DNA of 26,850 bases from Betaproteobacteria bacterium (GTDB taxonomy: Bacteria; Pseudomonadota; Gammaproteobacteria; Burkholderiales; Burkholderiaceae_C), in contig JANXLW010000382.1 in NCBI GenBank assembly GCA_025354965.1, positions 1 through 26,850 of the forward strand. The letters run 5' to 3'. Position 1 is the first letter of the stretch, and the number at the start of each line of letters is the position of its first letter. Positions 1-6,889 of the stretch are shown piece by piece. The position numbers were made by a program, and so were the translations under genes. The notes under the pieces are model-generated. The model did no database searches and had not been told where the DNA came from. It worked only from the letters and a program-made list of their open reading frames with translations.

Positions 1-68
1 GCGGCGCTGTCGGTAAAGACAATCGGGCTAGGCATCTCGGTCTGGATATTTTCTGCGACGGCACTCAT
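1..68 (-). CDS. erpA: Iron-sulfur cluster insertion protein ErpA, N-terminal fragment (cut by window edge)
   Basis: Only the first 22 codons are in the window. The reverse strand reads MSAVAENIQTEMPSPIVFTD and continues past base 1. The start is an ATG at 68-66 preceded by a good AGGAGA ribosome binding site. The opening, with a stretch ending PIVFTDSAA, is typical of ErpA, an A-type carrier that hands [4Fe-4S] clusters to apoproteins in the cytoplasm. Its place after rplM-rpsI and a bactofilin agrees with the usual Burkholderiales order. The conserved C-terminal cysteines that bind the cluster lie outside the window, so the call rests on the N-terminus and context. Confidence 0.72.
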   Translation of the reverse strand, partial: MSAVAENIQTEMPSPIVFTDSA

Positions 69-185
69 GGGATCTCCTAAATGATTAAGGAAGGGAACGA
101 CCTGGCTACCACGCAGCTATAGGTCGCCTCACAAATTTTCAATAGCAATGACGGTAATACTACAGCAATTCGCTCAAGAACTCAG

Positions 186-581
186 CTAGCTGTTATTTGC
201 CGCCAGTTTCAATATGGGTTTTTCCTCGTCGGCAAGGATCGGGCGCAGTTGCCCAGCCACCAGGGCGCCCTGGTGCATTTCCAGCGCCATGTAATGCACG
301 TCGCCCTGGATGCGCGCCTTTGGCTGCAATTCGAGCATGACACGGGCCTGCACCGTTCCCCTGACGGTGCCGTTGATGATGATGTGATCAGCATGGATTT
401 CACCGATTACGCAGGCAGTCTCCGAGATCACCAGGATACTTGGTAAATCGAGGTTGGCACTGACATTTCCGACCACAGAGCCATCAATGCGCAAACCGTC
501 TTGAAACCTGAAATTTCCATCAATCTGGCTGACTTCAGCAATCAGGCTTTTGATGGGGGGCTGTTTTTTTTTGTTGAACAC
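186..581 (-). CDS. Bactofilin (polymer-forming cytoskeletal protein, DUF583)
   Basis: A 131-residue protein with the bactofilin core: a short polar N-terminus (MFNKKKQPP), then from about residue 15 to 115 a regular run of short beta strands rich in G, V and I (IDGNFRFQDGLRIDGSVVG, later INGTVRGTVQ and IQGDVHY) that folds as a right-handed beta helix. Bactofilins self-assemble without nucleotide into membrane-associated filaments and often position cell-wall enzymes. The start is GTG at 581-579, with AAGGA about 8 nt upstream. Nine consecutive A residues on the coding strand encode K4-K6, a run prone to slippage. It lies 35 bp after the DUF6776-like gene and 117 bp before erpA, so it may be co-transcribed with one or both. 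The specific filament partner cannot be told from sequence. Confidence 0.9.
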   Translation of the reverse strand: MFNKKKQPPIKSLIAEVSQIDGNFRFQDGLRIDGSVVGNVSANLDLPSILVISETACVIGEIHADHIIINGTVRGTVQARVMLELQPKARIQGDVHYMALEMHQGALVAGQLRPILADEEKPILKLAANNS

Positions 582-616
582 GTTGATGTCCTTTCACACA
601 TGAGAATGATGTTGCA

Positions 617-1345
617 CTACAGCTTGATCGATTGTGCGGCCTTGATGACCGAACCATCCAGAATCTTGGCGCTAACCCCTTTGACAACGGATTGCGCTGG
701 CAGTTCGAAAATGCCGTCGATGCGGCCATATTGCTTGAGCTTGAGCGTCCGCGCACCCCCTGGCAAGCTGGCCGACCACGGTTTGCCGTTTTGAATGCCG
801 ACAAAGGTAATTTCCAGTTGCCCGTTGAACTCCTGCGCATTTTTGTTCGCCTGAATCACAAGTACTTGCCATTTCAATTCTCGCCCGTTGCGCACCTCGG
901 CCTGCAGGCCGCGTATCGCAATGCCTCCTGCGCCAGATACCGGAATCAATTTTTCAAAAAAGCCCAGATCATCTTGCAGACCACGCTTATCGGCTTCAAG
1001 TTGCTGAAGTTGCGCCGTCAGTTTCTCCTGCACTGCCTTTTCGGTAGTCAGCAAGGTACTGGCGGTATTGGCTATCGTCTGCACCTTGTCGCGCGCTTCC
1101 TTAAGAGCCGCCAGTTCTGCATGCAAGACGGTGAGTTCGGATCGGGCTTGCTGCAACTCTTCCTTGGTATCGTGATCGAGTCCGGCAATATCTTTACCAA
1201 ATTCGAAAGCCCACAATCCAATGGACGCACAAAACCCCAACACAATGGCCAGAACGGCCCAGCGCAACGGCCACGGCAAAGCGCTGCGCACCGACATGCG
1301 TGGAGCGCTGACAGTCAATCGGCGAAGAAACAGGCGAAGGCGCAT
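617..1345 (-). CDS. DUF6776-like membrane protein with coiled coil
   Basis: A 242-residue protein of unknown function. A basic N-terminus (about 1-28) is followed by one transmembrane segment (about 29-47, AVLAIVLGFCASIGLWAF). Next comes a long charged helical stretch (about 55-130) with heptad-like spacing and many E, K, Q and L residues, probably a coiled coil. A globular beta-rich C-terminal domain (about 140-242) includes a GGIAIRGLQAEV segment. One TM near the N-terminus followed by a coiled coil suggests an inner-membrane protein facing the periplasm. This pattern matches the DUF6776 family found beside rpsI and bactofilin genes in Burkholderiales. The ATG at 1345-1343 has no clear Shine-Dalgarno. 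Its location just before the bactofilin hints at a shared envelope role, but that is inference. Confidence 0.7.
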   Translation of the reverse strand: MRLRLFLRRLTVSAPRMSVRSALPWPLRWAVLAIVLGFCASIGLWAFEFGKDIAGLDHDTKEELQQARSELTVLHAELAALKEARDKVQTIANTASTLLTTEKAVQEKLTAQLQQLEADKRGLQDDLGFFEKLIPVSGAGGIAIRGLQAEVRNGRELKWQVLVIQANKNAQEFNGQLEITFVGIQNGKPWSASLPGGARTLKLKQYGRIDGIFELPAQSVVKGVSAKILDGSVIKAAQSIKL

Positions 1346-1375
1346 GGGGGGAGAAGTCTAGCAGCCAGCAATGCA

Positions 1376-1409
1376 AACAGCCGCCGGAATCTGCATTCTG
1401 GCGGCTGTT
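1376..1409 (-). terminator. Hairpin after rpsI, probable terminator of rplM-rpsI
   Basis: A perfect 10-bp stem (AACAGCCGCC at 1376-1385 with GGCGGCTGTT at 1400-1409) is extended inside by GAAT/ATTC around a 4-nt loop. It lies 21 nt past the rpsI stop. On the minus strand it is followed only by TTTGCATT, a weak U tract, so termination may be partial and let the DUF6776-like gene be read through. On the plus strand GTTTT follows, but no plus-strand gene ends here. Confidence 0.6.
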
Positions 1410-1430
1410 GTTTTGCAACAATTTGTTGTA

Positions 1431-1823
1431 CTAACGCTTGCTGAACTGCTTGCGGCGACGTGCACCGTGGAAACCAACCTTCTTGCGCTCAACTTCACGG
1501 GCATCGCGGGTTACGAAACCTGCTTTGCTCAATTCCGACTTGAGCGTTGCATCGTAGTCGATCAAAGCACGTGTAATACCGTGGCGCACAGCGCCAGCCT
1601 GGCCCGACTCGCCACCGCCAGCGACGTTGACCATGATGTCAAACGTTTGCGCGTGGTTCGTCAAAAACAGGGGTTGCTTGCAAATCATGATGGAGGTTTG
1701 ACGACCGAAGAATTTCTCGATGTCTTTGCCGTTCACCACGATCTGGCCGGAGCCTTTTTTCAGAAATACACGGGCGACGCTGGATTTGCGACGGCCGGTA
1801 CCATTATTCCAATCACCAATCAT
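1431..1823 (-). CDS. rpsI: 30S ribosomal protein S9 (uS9)
   Basis: The 130-residue length is normal for S9. It opens MIGDWNNGTGRRKSSVARVF, holding the family motif GRRKSSVARV, and ends with the basic tail GARRRKQFSKR whose last residues contact tRNA in the ribosomal P site. It is a structural component of the small subunit head. The ATG at 1823 has a perfect AAGGAG 9 nt upstream. The gene starts 11 bp after the rplM stop, the near-universal rplM-rpsI operon order, so it is transcribed from the rplM promoter. Confidence 0.98.
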   Translation of the reverse strand: MIGDWNNGTGRRKSSVARVFLKKGSGQIVVNGKDIEKFFGRQTSIMICKQPLFLTNHAQTFDIMVNVAGGGESGQAGAVRHGITRALIDYDATLKSELSKAGFVTRDAREVERKKVGFHGARRRKQFSKR

Positions 1824-1834
1824 CTGAAGACTCC

Positions 1835-2266
1835 TTAAATTTCCAACACTTTGGGTTGCTGGGCAGTGTGCGGGTGCTCGGCACCACCGTACACCTTGAG
1901 CTTCTTGATCATGGCGTAGCCCAATGGGCCTTTCGGTAGCATGCCCTTGACGGCTTTTTCCAAAGCGCGGCCAGGGAATTTGGCTTGCATGTCACGGAAA
2001 TTGATGGCGGAAATACCACCCGGAAAGCCAGAGTGGCTGTAATACACCTTGTCAAGCGGCTTGGCGCCGGTGACGCGCAGCTGGGCTGCGTTGATGATGA
2101 CGATGAAGTCACCGGTATCGACGTGAGGCGTGTAAATGGCCTTGTGTTTGCCGCGCAAACGGAGAGCAACTTCGCTGGCTACTCGTCCGAGGACCTTATC
2201 GGTCGCGTCAATCACAAACCACTCGTGCACCACGTCAGCGGGTTTGGCGCTGAAGGTCTTGGTCAT
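1835..2266 (-). CDS. rplM: 50S ribosomal protein L13 (uL13)
   Basis: A 143-residue protein, usual length for L13. It begins MTKTFSAKPADVVHEWFVID and contains the family segments DKVLGRVASEVALRLRGKHK and AVKGMLPKGPLGYAMIKKLKVY, ending with the AEHPHTAQQP tail. L13 is an early-assembling large-subunit protein. It is the first gene of the rplM-rpsI operon. The 5' untranslated region is about 117 nt if the promoter at 2390-2419 is used, and begins with a hairpin. In E. coli L13 is known to repress translation of its own operon, so a leader-based control here is possible but unproven. Confidence 0.98.
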   Translation of the reverse strand: MTKTFSAKPADVVHEWFVIDATDKVLGRVASEVALRLRGKHKAIYTPHVDTGDFIVIINAAQLRVTGAKPLDKVYYSHSGFPGGISAINFRDMQAKFPGRALEKAVKGMLPKGPLGYAMIKKLKVYGGAEHPHTAQQPKVLEI

Positions 2267-2350
2267 GAGTTTTCTCTAAAAAAGAGGGTTTGTCGGGCTC
2301 TTTTCCACGGTCGGCGTTCCTCTGCTGGGAATCTCTTAGGTGGGGTTCTA

Positions 2351-2384
2351 GCTTCGCCGCGGAGCCACAAAAGCGCTGCGAAGC
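2351..2384 (-). promoter_or_regulatory. Hairpin at the 5' end of the rplM leader
   Basis: GCTTCGC (2351-2357) and GCGAAGC (2378-2384) form a perfect 7-bp stem enclosing 20 nt. If transcription starts near 2383, as the -10 at 2390-2395 suggests, the hairpin is at the very 5' end of the rplM mRNA. It could stabilise the message or take part in L13 feedback. Function is inferred only from position. Confidence 0.4.
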
Positions 2385-2389
2385 CGGGC

Positions 2390-2419
2390 ATTATATAAGA
2401 TTTGGTTGAAACCGCACAA
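2390..2419 (-). promoter_or_regulatory. Promoter for rplM-rpsI
   Basis: On the minus strand a consensus TATAAT (2395-2390) is preceded, after 18 bp, by TTGTGC (2419-2414), a partial -35. The bases after the -10 are GCCCGGC, the G+C-rich discriminator typical of ribosomal-component promoters under growth-rate or stringent control. It faces rplM, with no other gene between. Confidence 0.65.
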
Positions 2420-2723
2420 ACTGCCGTTGACAGCTACGCACCCCGAGCGAAGTCCCTGACGCCTATTGTTCCGGTCGCCGCCAACCCGATGCGCAAGCTG
2501 GGCGGTGTGACTGGCAGACTCCGGCCTATCAAGTTCATGCATAAGCGATAGTCGAGACCGGTTTCGCGGCAAGCTGAAACTGATGGCTTCGGCGAACCGC
2601 CGTCCAGAAACAATATTTCTGGAGCTTTGCGGCGCCAGGCAGTCGGTAGCACCGCGCTCATCTCTTGGCGGGCGTCACGAAACCCGCCAACCACTCAGTC
2701 AAGTGGTGGCGCAACACCTGCTT
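2420..2723. other. Part of the 457-bp ffh-rplM intergenic region with several stem-loops
   Basis: The ffh-rplM gap runs from 2267 to 2723; its rplM-proximal part holds the leader and promoter. In the rest I find no convincing gene. Three perfect inverted repeats cluster within about 100 bp: CGGCG/CGCCG around 3 nt (2590-2602), TCCAGAAA/TTTCTGGA around 5 nt (2603-2623), and TTGGCGGG/CCCGCCAA around 10 nt (2665-2690). The last is 33 nt past the ffh stop and could end its transcript, but it has no U tract. An open frame on the minus strand (2434-2694) has no ribosome binding site and no recognisable domain. The stretch could be a dispersed intergenic repeat or a small RNA. Confidence 0.4.
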
Positions 2724-4088
2724 TCAGAACGGCATTTTCGGCATGCCTTTCATTCCCCCCATGCGCTTCATCATTTTCATCATGCCGGATCCCTTCATCT
2801 TTTTCATCATATCCTGCATCTGCTCGAACTCCTTGAGCATCCGGTTGACTTCCTGAACCTGCACGCCAGCGCCGGTGGCGATGCGGCGTTTGCGGGTGGC
2901 CTTGATGAGTTCGGGTTTGCGACGTTCCAGGGGCGTCATGCTATGGATGATGCCCTGCTTGCGCTGGATGTCTTTTTCGGCGCGACCCATGTCGATCTGA
3001 CCCGCTTTGGCGGCGATGGACGCCGGCATTTTGTCCATCAGACTGGACAAACCGCCCATTTGCTTCATTTGCTGAATCTGGGCTAAAAAATCATTCAGGT
3101 CAAAGCCGGCACCACTCTTGACCTTGGCCGCCAGTTTTTGTGCCGCCGCCATATCGACGCCGGAAGTGACCTGCTCGACCAAAGCCAGGATGTCGCCCAT
3201 ACCCAAGATACGCCCGGCATGGCGCTCGGCATCAAACACTTCCAGGCCATCAATTATTTCGCTGGTGCCGGCAACCGTGATCGGCGCTCCGGTGACCTGG
3301 CGCACAGACAGCGCGGCGCCGCCGCGTGAATCGCCGTCGGTCTTCGTCAGGATAATGCCGGTCAGTGGCAAGGCTTCCTTGAAGGCTTTGGCGGTGTTGA
3401 CGGCGTCCTGACCCTGCATGGCATCGACCACGAACAGTGTTTCCACCGGGTTCAGAACGTTGTGCAGCTCGCTGATTTCTCTCATCAGAGCTTCGTCAAC
3501 CGCCAGCCGGCCCGCGGTGTCCACCAGCAGCACATCAAAGAAATGTTTGCGGGCATAGTCCAGCGCAGCCAGCGCAATGGCCACCGGCTTTTGGTCCGGC
3601 GAGCTGGGAAACCACTCGGCGCCCGCTTGCGCCGTCACCATTTTCAACTGTTCAATGGCGGCCGGGCGATAGACGTCGCCCGACACCGTCAACACTTTCT
3701 TGCGGCGCTTCTCGATCAGATGTTTGGCCAGCTTGGCGGTGGTGGTGGTTTTGCCGGCGCCCTGCAATCCGGCCATCAGAATCACGGCCGGCGGCTGCGC
3801 CGCCAGATTGATGTCGGCCACCCCCTCACCCATCGTGACCGCCAGTTCCTTGCTCACAATGCCTACCAGTGTCTGGCCCGGCGACAAGGACCCCAGCACG
3901 TCTTGGCCCAGCGCTTTCTCTTTGACGCGAGCAATGAAGTCGCGAACCACTGGCAGCGCTACGTCGGCTTCCAGCAGGGCCATGCGCACTTCACGCAACA
4001 TATCGGCCACATTGGTTTCAGTGATGCGGGCTTGACCGCGAATTTCTTTGACGAGGCGGGAGAGTTTGTCGCTGAGGGCGGAAGCCAT
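2724..4088 (-). CDS. ffh: Signal recognition particle protein Ffh (SRP54 GTPase)
   Basis: A 454-residue protein, the usual Ffh length when started at the ATG 4088-4086 (MASALSDKLSRLVKEIRGQA). The frame stays open 60 codons further upstream, but that part has no family similarity and overlaps the divergent ypjD start. Domains: N-domain about 1-85; GTPase G-domain with P-loop GLQGAGKTT (107-115), DTAGRLAVDEALM and TKTDGDSRGG; and a methionine-rich M-domain ending MMKKMKGSGMMKMMKRMGG, which binds signal peptides and 4.5S RNA. Ffh with 4.5S RNA delivers nascent inner-membrane proteins to FtsY. It has no strong Shine-Dalgarno. It is divergent from ypjD across a 77-bp gap. Confidence 0.97.
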   Translation of the reverse strand: MASALSDKLSRLVKEIRGQARITETNVADMLREVRMALLEADVALPVVRDFIARVKEKALGQDVLGSLSPGQTLVGIVSKELAVTMGEGVADINLAAQPPAVILMAGLQGAGKTTTTAKLAKHLIEKRRKKVLTVSGDVYRPAAIEQLKMVTAQAGAEWFPSSPDQKPVAIALAALDYARKHFFDVLLVDTAGRLAVDEALMREISELHNVLNPVETLFVVDAMQGQDAVNTAKAFKEALPLTGIILTKTDGDSRGGAALSVRQVTGAPITVAGTSEIIDGLEVFDAERHAGRILGMGDILALVEQVTSGVDMAAAQKLAAKVKSGAGFDLNDFLAQIQQMKQMGGLSSLMDKMPASIAAKAGQIDMGRAEKDIQRKQGIIHSMTPLERRKPELIKATRKRRIATGAGVQVQEVNRMLKEFEQMQDMMKKMKGSGMMKMMKRMGGMKGMPKMPF

Positions 4089-4124
4089 AGGGGGTATTCC
4101 GATAAACGGAACCAAGGTTGGTGG

Positions 4125-4138
4125 CCAATTGAAATTGG
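4125..4138. repeat. Perfect palindrome in the ffh/ypjD divergent promoter region
   Basis: CCAATT-GA-AATTGG, a 6+6 inverted repeat with a 2-bp centre, lies midway between the two divergent starts. It overlaps the candidate ypjD -35 TTGAAA (4129-4134). It could be an operator or chance; its binding factor is unknown. Confidence 0.3.
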
Positions 4139-4159
4139 CGAACTGCAAAACGCTAAACT
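4129..4159 (+). promoter_or_regulatory. Candidate promoter for ypjD, possibly leaderless
   Basis: TTGAAA (4129-4134) and TAAACT (4154-4159) are separated by 19 bp, longer than ideal. TAAACT ends exactly 6 nt before the ATG at 4166, so transcription would start at or beside the start codon. No good Shine-Dalgarno is present. Confidence 0.35.
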
Positions 4160-4165
4160 GTAGGC

Positions 4166-4969
4166 ATGATTTTAGCCAGTGCTTCCCCTCTTGGTTTGAC
4201 TTTGACCGTTGTTGCTGCGTTGGCCTACTCGGTGTCGGCCATCGGCGCTGTTCGGTTGGGTACCGCAACCGCTAAAGCAGCGGTCTGGCTGGCATGGTTG
4301 GCACACGGTATTCTGCTGGCCATGGGTCTGTTTGGCACCGAGCCGCGCTTTGGCTTCGCGCCAGCTTTGTCCGTTACCGCCTGGTTGATCGCTGCAGTGT
4401 ATGCGATTGAAAGCCATCTGTACCCACTACTGCAAACCCGCTGGGCGCTGTCTGCGCTGGGCGCCGCTGCAGTGCTGCTGGCGATGCTCTTTCCGGGCAG
4501 CCCGCTGCATGCGACTGCGTCTCCCTGGTTGCCGCTGCACTGGGCACTAGGCATAGCGTCCTACGGATTATTTGGTGCCGCAGTGGTGCATGCATGGTTC
4601 ATGACGCGGGCCGAAGAGCGCTTCCGCCTGGCGGCCGACCCGGACAGCGGAATGCCGTTGCTCACGATTGAGCGCCTGACATTCAGATTCGTTGGCGTCG
4701 GCTTTTTGTTGCTGTCGGCCACGTTGCTGGTAGGTCTCCTGTTTGGCACTCAGCTCTACGGCTCAGGCAGGCCTCTGAAGTGGGACCACAAGACAGCGTT
4801 TTCTGTCCTGTCTTGGTTGACCTTTGCCGTGCTGCTGGTGGGCCGCGCCCGCTTTGGCTGGCGCGGCAAGCGGGCCGTGCGGGTTTTATACATCGGCGCC
4901 GGGTTGCTACTGCTGGCCTATGTGGGTTCACGCTTCGTCATGGAGATCGTTCTCGGACGCACGCTATGA
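4166..4969 (+). CDS. ypjD: YpjD/CcsA-family inner membrane protein (cytochrome c assembly type)
   Basis: A 267-residue, highly hydrophobic protein with about eight predicted transmembrane segments spread from residue 8 to 262. It carries features of the CcsA/HemX (cytochrome C assembly) family: a conserved histidine in PLHWALGIASYGLFG (about 123-137), the KWDHKTAFSVLSWL segment (about 203-216) and a C-terminal GSRFVMEIVLG. CcsA relatives handle heme at the membrane; YpjD itself is poorly characterised, so a heme role here is family inference. The ATG at 4166 is the first usable start. Its stop overlaps the next gene's start (ATGA, 4966-4969), so the two are translationally coupled. It heads a five-gene run ending in ampD. 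Confidence 0.85.
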   Translation: MILASASPLGLTLTVVAALAYSVSAIGAVRLGTATAKAAVWLAWLAHGILLAMGLFGTEPRFGFAPALSVTAWLIAAVYAIESHLYPLLQTRWALSALGAAAVLLAMLFPGSPLHATASPWLPLHWALGIASYGLFGAAVVHAWFMTRAEERFRLAADPDSGMPLLTIERLTFRFVGVGFLLLSATLLVGLLFGTQLYGSGRPLKWDHKTAFSVLSWLTFAVLLVGRARFGWRGKRAVRVLYIGAGLLLLAYVGSRFVMEIVLGRTL

Positions 4970-5193
4970 AACTGCTGCTGATTCTGTTGGTCGTGCTGCT
5001 CGCCCTTTGGCTTTGGCGCTCCAAGCGGGATTCGGACCCGAAAGCCAATCGGAAAAACTTCAAACCGGCAGCACCGCCACTGGATATGGTTCGCTGCACG
5101 TTATGTTCGGTTCATGTGCCCGTAGCAGGGGCTGTTAAGGGGAAAAAAGGCGATTACTGCTGCCTCGATCACTTGCATCGCGCGGAGCATTGA
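4966..5193 (+). CDS. Small PP0621-family membrane-anchored cysteine protein
   Basis: A 75-residue protein. Residues 2-18 are a hydrophobic helix (LLLILLVVLLALWLW), a membrane anchor or uncleaved signal, followed by a basic linker. The C-terminal part has C44 and C47 (CTLC), then C65 and C66 with H69 (CCLDHLH), which look like a small metal-binding knuckle. This arrangement matches the PP0621 family found upstream of pilS in many beta- and gammaproteobacteria; its function is not known. It overlaps the ypjD stop by ATGA, and pilS starts directly after its TGA with no gap, so coupled translation is likely. Confidence 0.8.
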   Translation: MKLLLILLVVLLALWLWRSKRDSDPKANRKNFKPAAPPLDMVRCTLCSVHVPVAGAVKGKKGDYCCLDHLHRAEH

Positions 5194-6885
5194 ATGAATC
5201 AGCAACCAGAAGCGCCCTCCTGGTTCGGCCCCTCCTTGCAAGACGCAGGTATTGAACAGTTGGACAAGCCGCAGGAGTTTGAACGCCTGTGGCGCGGTTT
5301 TATGACAGCGCGCGTCACGCTGGGGCTGGTGCTTTTGTTGCTTCAGAGCGCGATCTATGCGCTGGGCACCGCCAAAAGCACCACCATGATTCTGGTTTGC
5401 ACCGCCTATTTTGCGTTGACACTGACCGTGCGACTGATGGCCAACCCGCGACCACTGGGCAAGACGTTTGATTTCCAGTGGATTGCCACCATCGGCGTCG
5501 ATATTCTGGCCTTTGCAGTACTGCAGGCGACCCAGGGCAGCGGCATCAATTACGCGCCATTGTTCGCCTTGCCCATTTTGATGTCGTCGGTTTTAGGGCC
5601 GTTGCTGCTGGCGCTGGGGGCTGCGGCGGGCGTGACGTTGTTGCTGTTCGTCCATGCGGCCTGGTTGTCCATAGAATTTCCAGCGGACACGGCGGCCCAC
5701 TTTTTGCAGGCCGCCCTGACCGGTGCTGGTTGTTTTGCAATCTCATTTCTAGCCAACCAGATTGCCAATCGCCTGGCCAACGTTGAATTACAGGCCCAGC
5801 GTAGCCAGTTAGCCGCGCGAGTACAAAGGCAGGTCAACGAATTGGTGATCGAGTCATTGACTGACGGGATTTTAGTGTTGGACCGATCCGGCACAGTGCG
5901 TGCAGCCAACCCGGCTGCACGCTTGCTGTTGGGCTCCCAGTCCGCCCAGGGTGGCAACTCTTTTGACCTCTCTTCCCTGGCAGGTTGGCACGGTCTGGTC
6001 GAGCTGATGGAGCTCAGTTTTGCCAAACACAATCCCGAGCCAACGGATGTCACGATTCACCATGCCGGGCAAGGCCCGCAACGGGTTCGGGTGCGCACCA
6101 AGTTGACAGCCACCGCAAGCGGCACGGGTGAGAGCCTGTGCGTCATGTTCCTGCAGGACCAGCTTGAGATGGAGGCGCGAATGCGGACCGATAAACTGGC
6201 CAGCCTGGGACGCATGTCAGCCGCTGTGGCGCATGAAATTCGGAACCCGCTGGCAGCCATCGCCCAGGCCAATGCTTTGCTCGATGAAGATCTGAAAGAC
6301 CCCAGACATAAGCAACTCACCCTGATGGTGCAACAAAATGCCAAACGACTGGAAAAAATTGTGGAAGAAGTGCTCAATATCTCGGGCGTACAAAAGCGCA
6401 AAAATCCCATCGCATCAAGCGTGCTGGAGTTGAACGGGGCCGTCACCAGGATTTGCCGTGATTGGCAAGATCAGACGAAAAGTGAACACCTGCTGCGGGT
6501 TGATCTGTCTCGAGCAGACGTGCAGGTCAGATTTGAATCTGAGCATTTGCGCCGTCTTCTGGTCAACCTGCTAGACAATGCGCGGCGTTATGCCAGTGAC
6601 CATCTGGACGCCATCCAGGTGTCTGCTGGCACATCACCGACAGGGCAGGGCGTTTTGAGCGTGTGGAGCGATGGGCCGCCGATGGATCAATCGGTCGAGC
6701 GACATTTGTTTGAGCCCTTTTTTTCTTCCGAGAGTCGCTCCAGCGGCCTCGGGCTTTACATCTGTCGCGAGTTGTGCGATGAACAGGGCGCCTCCATTGC
6801 CTACTACCGAACACCACGCAAAGCCCGAGGAACTGAGGTCGAAGGCAATGAGTTTCTGGTGTCCTTTCAGACCCACCTCCACTAA
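5194..6885 (+). CDS. pilS: Sensor histidine kinase PilS (two-component, NtrB-like)
   Basis: A 563-residue membrane kinase. The N-terminal part (about 38-190) has about six transmembrane helices. A PAS-like domain (about 215-320, SLTDGILVLDRSGTVRAANPAA) follows. Then come the phosphoacceptor domain with H347 in AHEIRNPLAAI, and an ATPase domain with N-box NLLDNARRYA, DGPPM, the F-box FEPFF and the G2 box SSGLGLYI. In Pseudomonas PilS senses pilin in the membrane and phosphorylates PilR to drive type IV pilin transcription; that role is transferred here by family and by the adjacent regulator. The ATG directly follows the TGA of the preceding gene. Confidence 0.92.
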   Translation: MNQQPEAPSWFGPSLQDAGIEQLDKPQEFERLWRGFMTARVTLGLVLLLLQSAIYALGTAKSTTMILVCTAYFALTLTVRLMANPRPLGKTFDFQWIATIGVDILAFAVLQATQGSGINYAPLFALPILMSSVLGPLLLALGAAAGVTLLLFVHAAWLSIEFPADTAAHFLQAALTGAGCFAISFLANQIANRLANVELQAQRSQLAARVQRQVNELVIESLTDGILVLDRSGTVRAANPAARLLLGSQSAQGGNSFDLSSLAGWHGLVELMELSFAKHNPEPTDVTIHHAGQGPQRVRVRTKLTATASGTGESLCVMFLQDQLEMEARMRTDKLASLGRMSAAVAHEIRNPLAAIAQANALLDEDLKDPRHKQLTLMVQQNAKRLEKIVEEVLNISGVQKRKNPIASSVLELNGAVTRICRDWQDQTKSEHLLRVDLSRADVQVRFESEHLRRLLVNLLDNARRYASDHLDAIQVSAGTSPTGQGVLSVWSDGPPMDQSVERHLFEPFFSSESRSSGLGLYICRELCDEQGASIAYYRTPRKARGTEVEGNEFLVSFQTHLH

Positions 6886-6889
6886 CACC

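Noticed and set aside
2427..2432. TTGACA on the plus strand as a -35
   Set aside because: No -10-like hexamer lies 15-19 bp downstream and no plus-strand gene follows.
2665..2690. Hairpin after ffh as an intrinsic terminator
   Set aside because: The stem is good, but AAGAGATGAG follows it on the minus strand, with no U tract.
4089..4268. 60-codon N-terminal extension of ffh
   Set aside because: It has no family similarity, and the start at 4088 gives the normal Ffh N-terminus and length.
6671..6889. 73-codon N-terminal extension of pilR inside pilS
   Set aside because: The receiver domain begins just after the ATG at 6890; the extension is out-of-frame pilS sequence.
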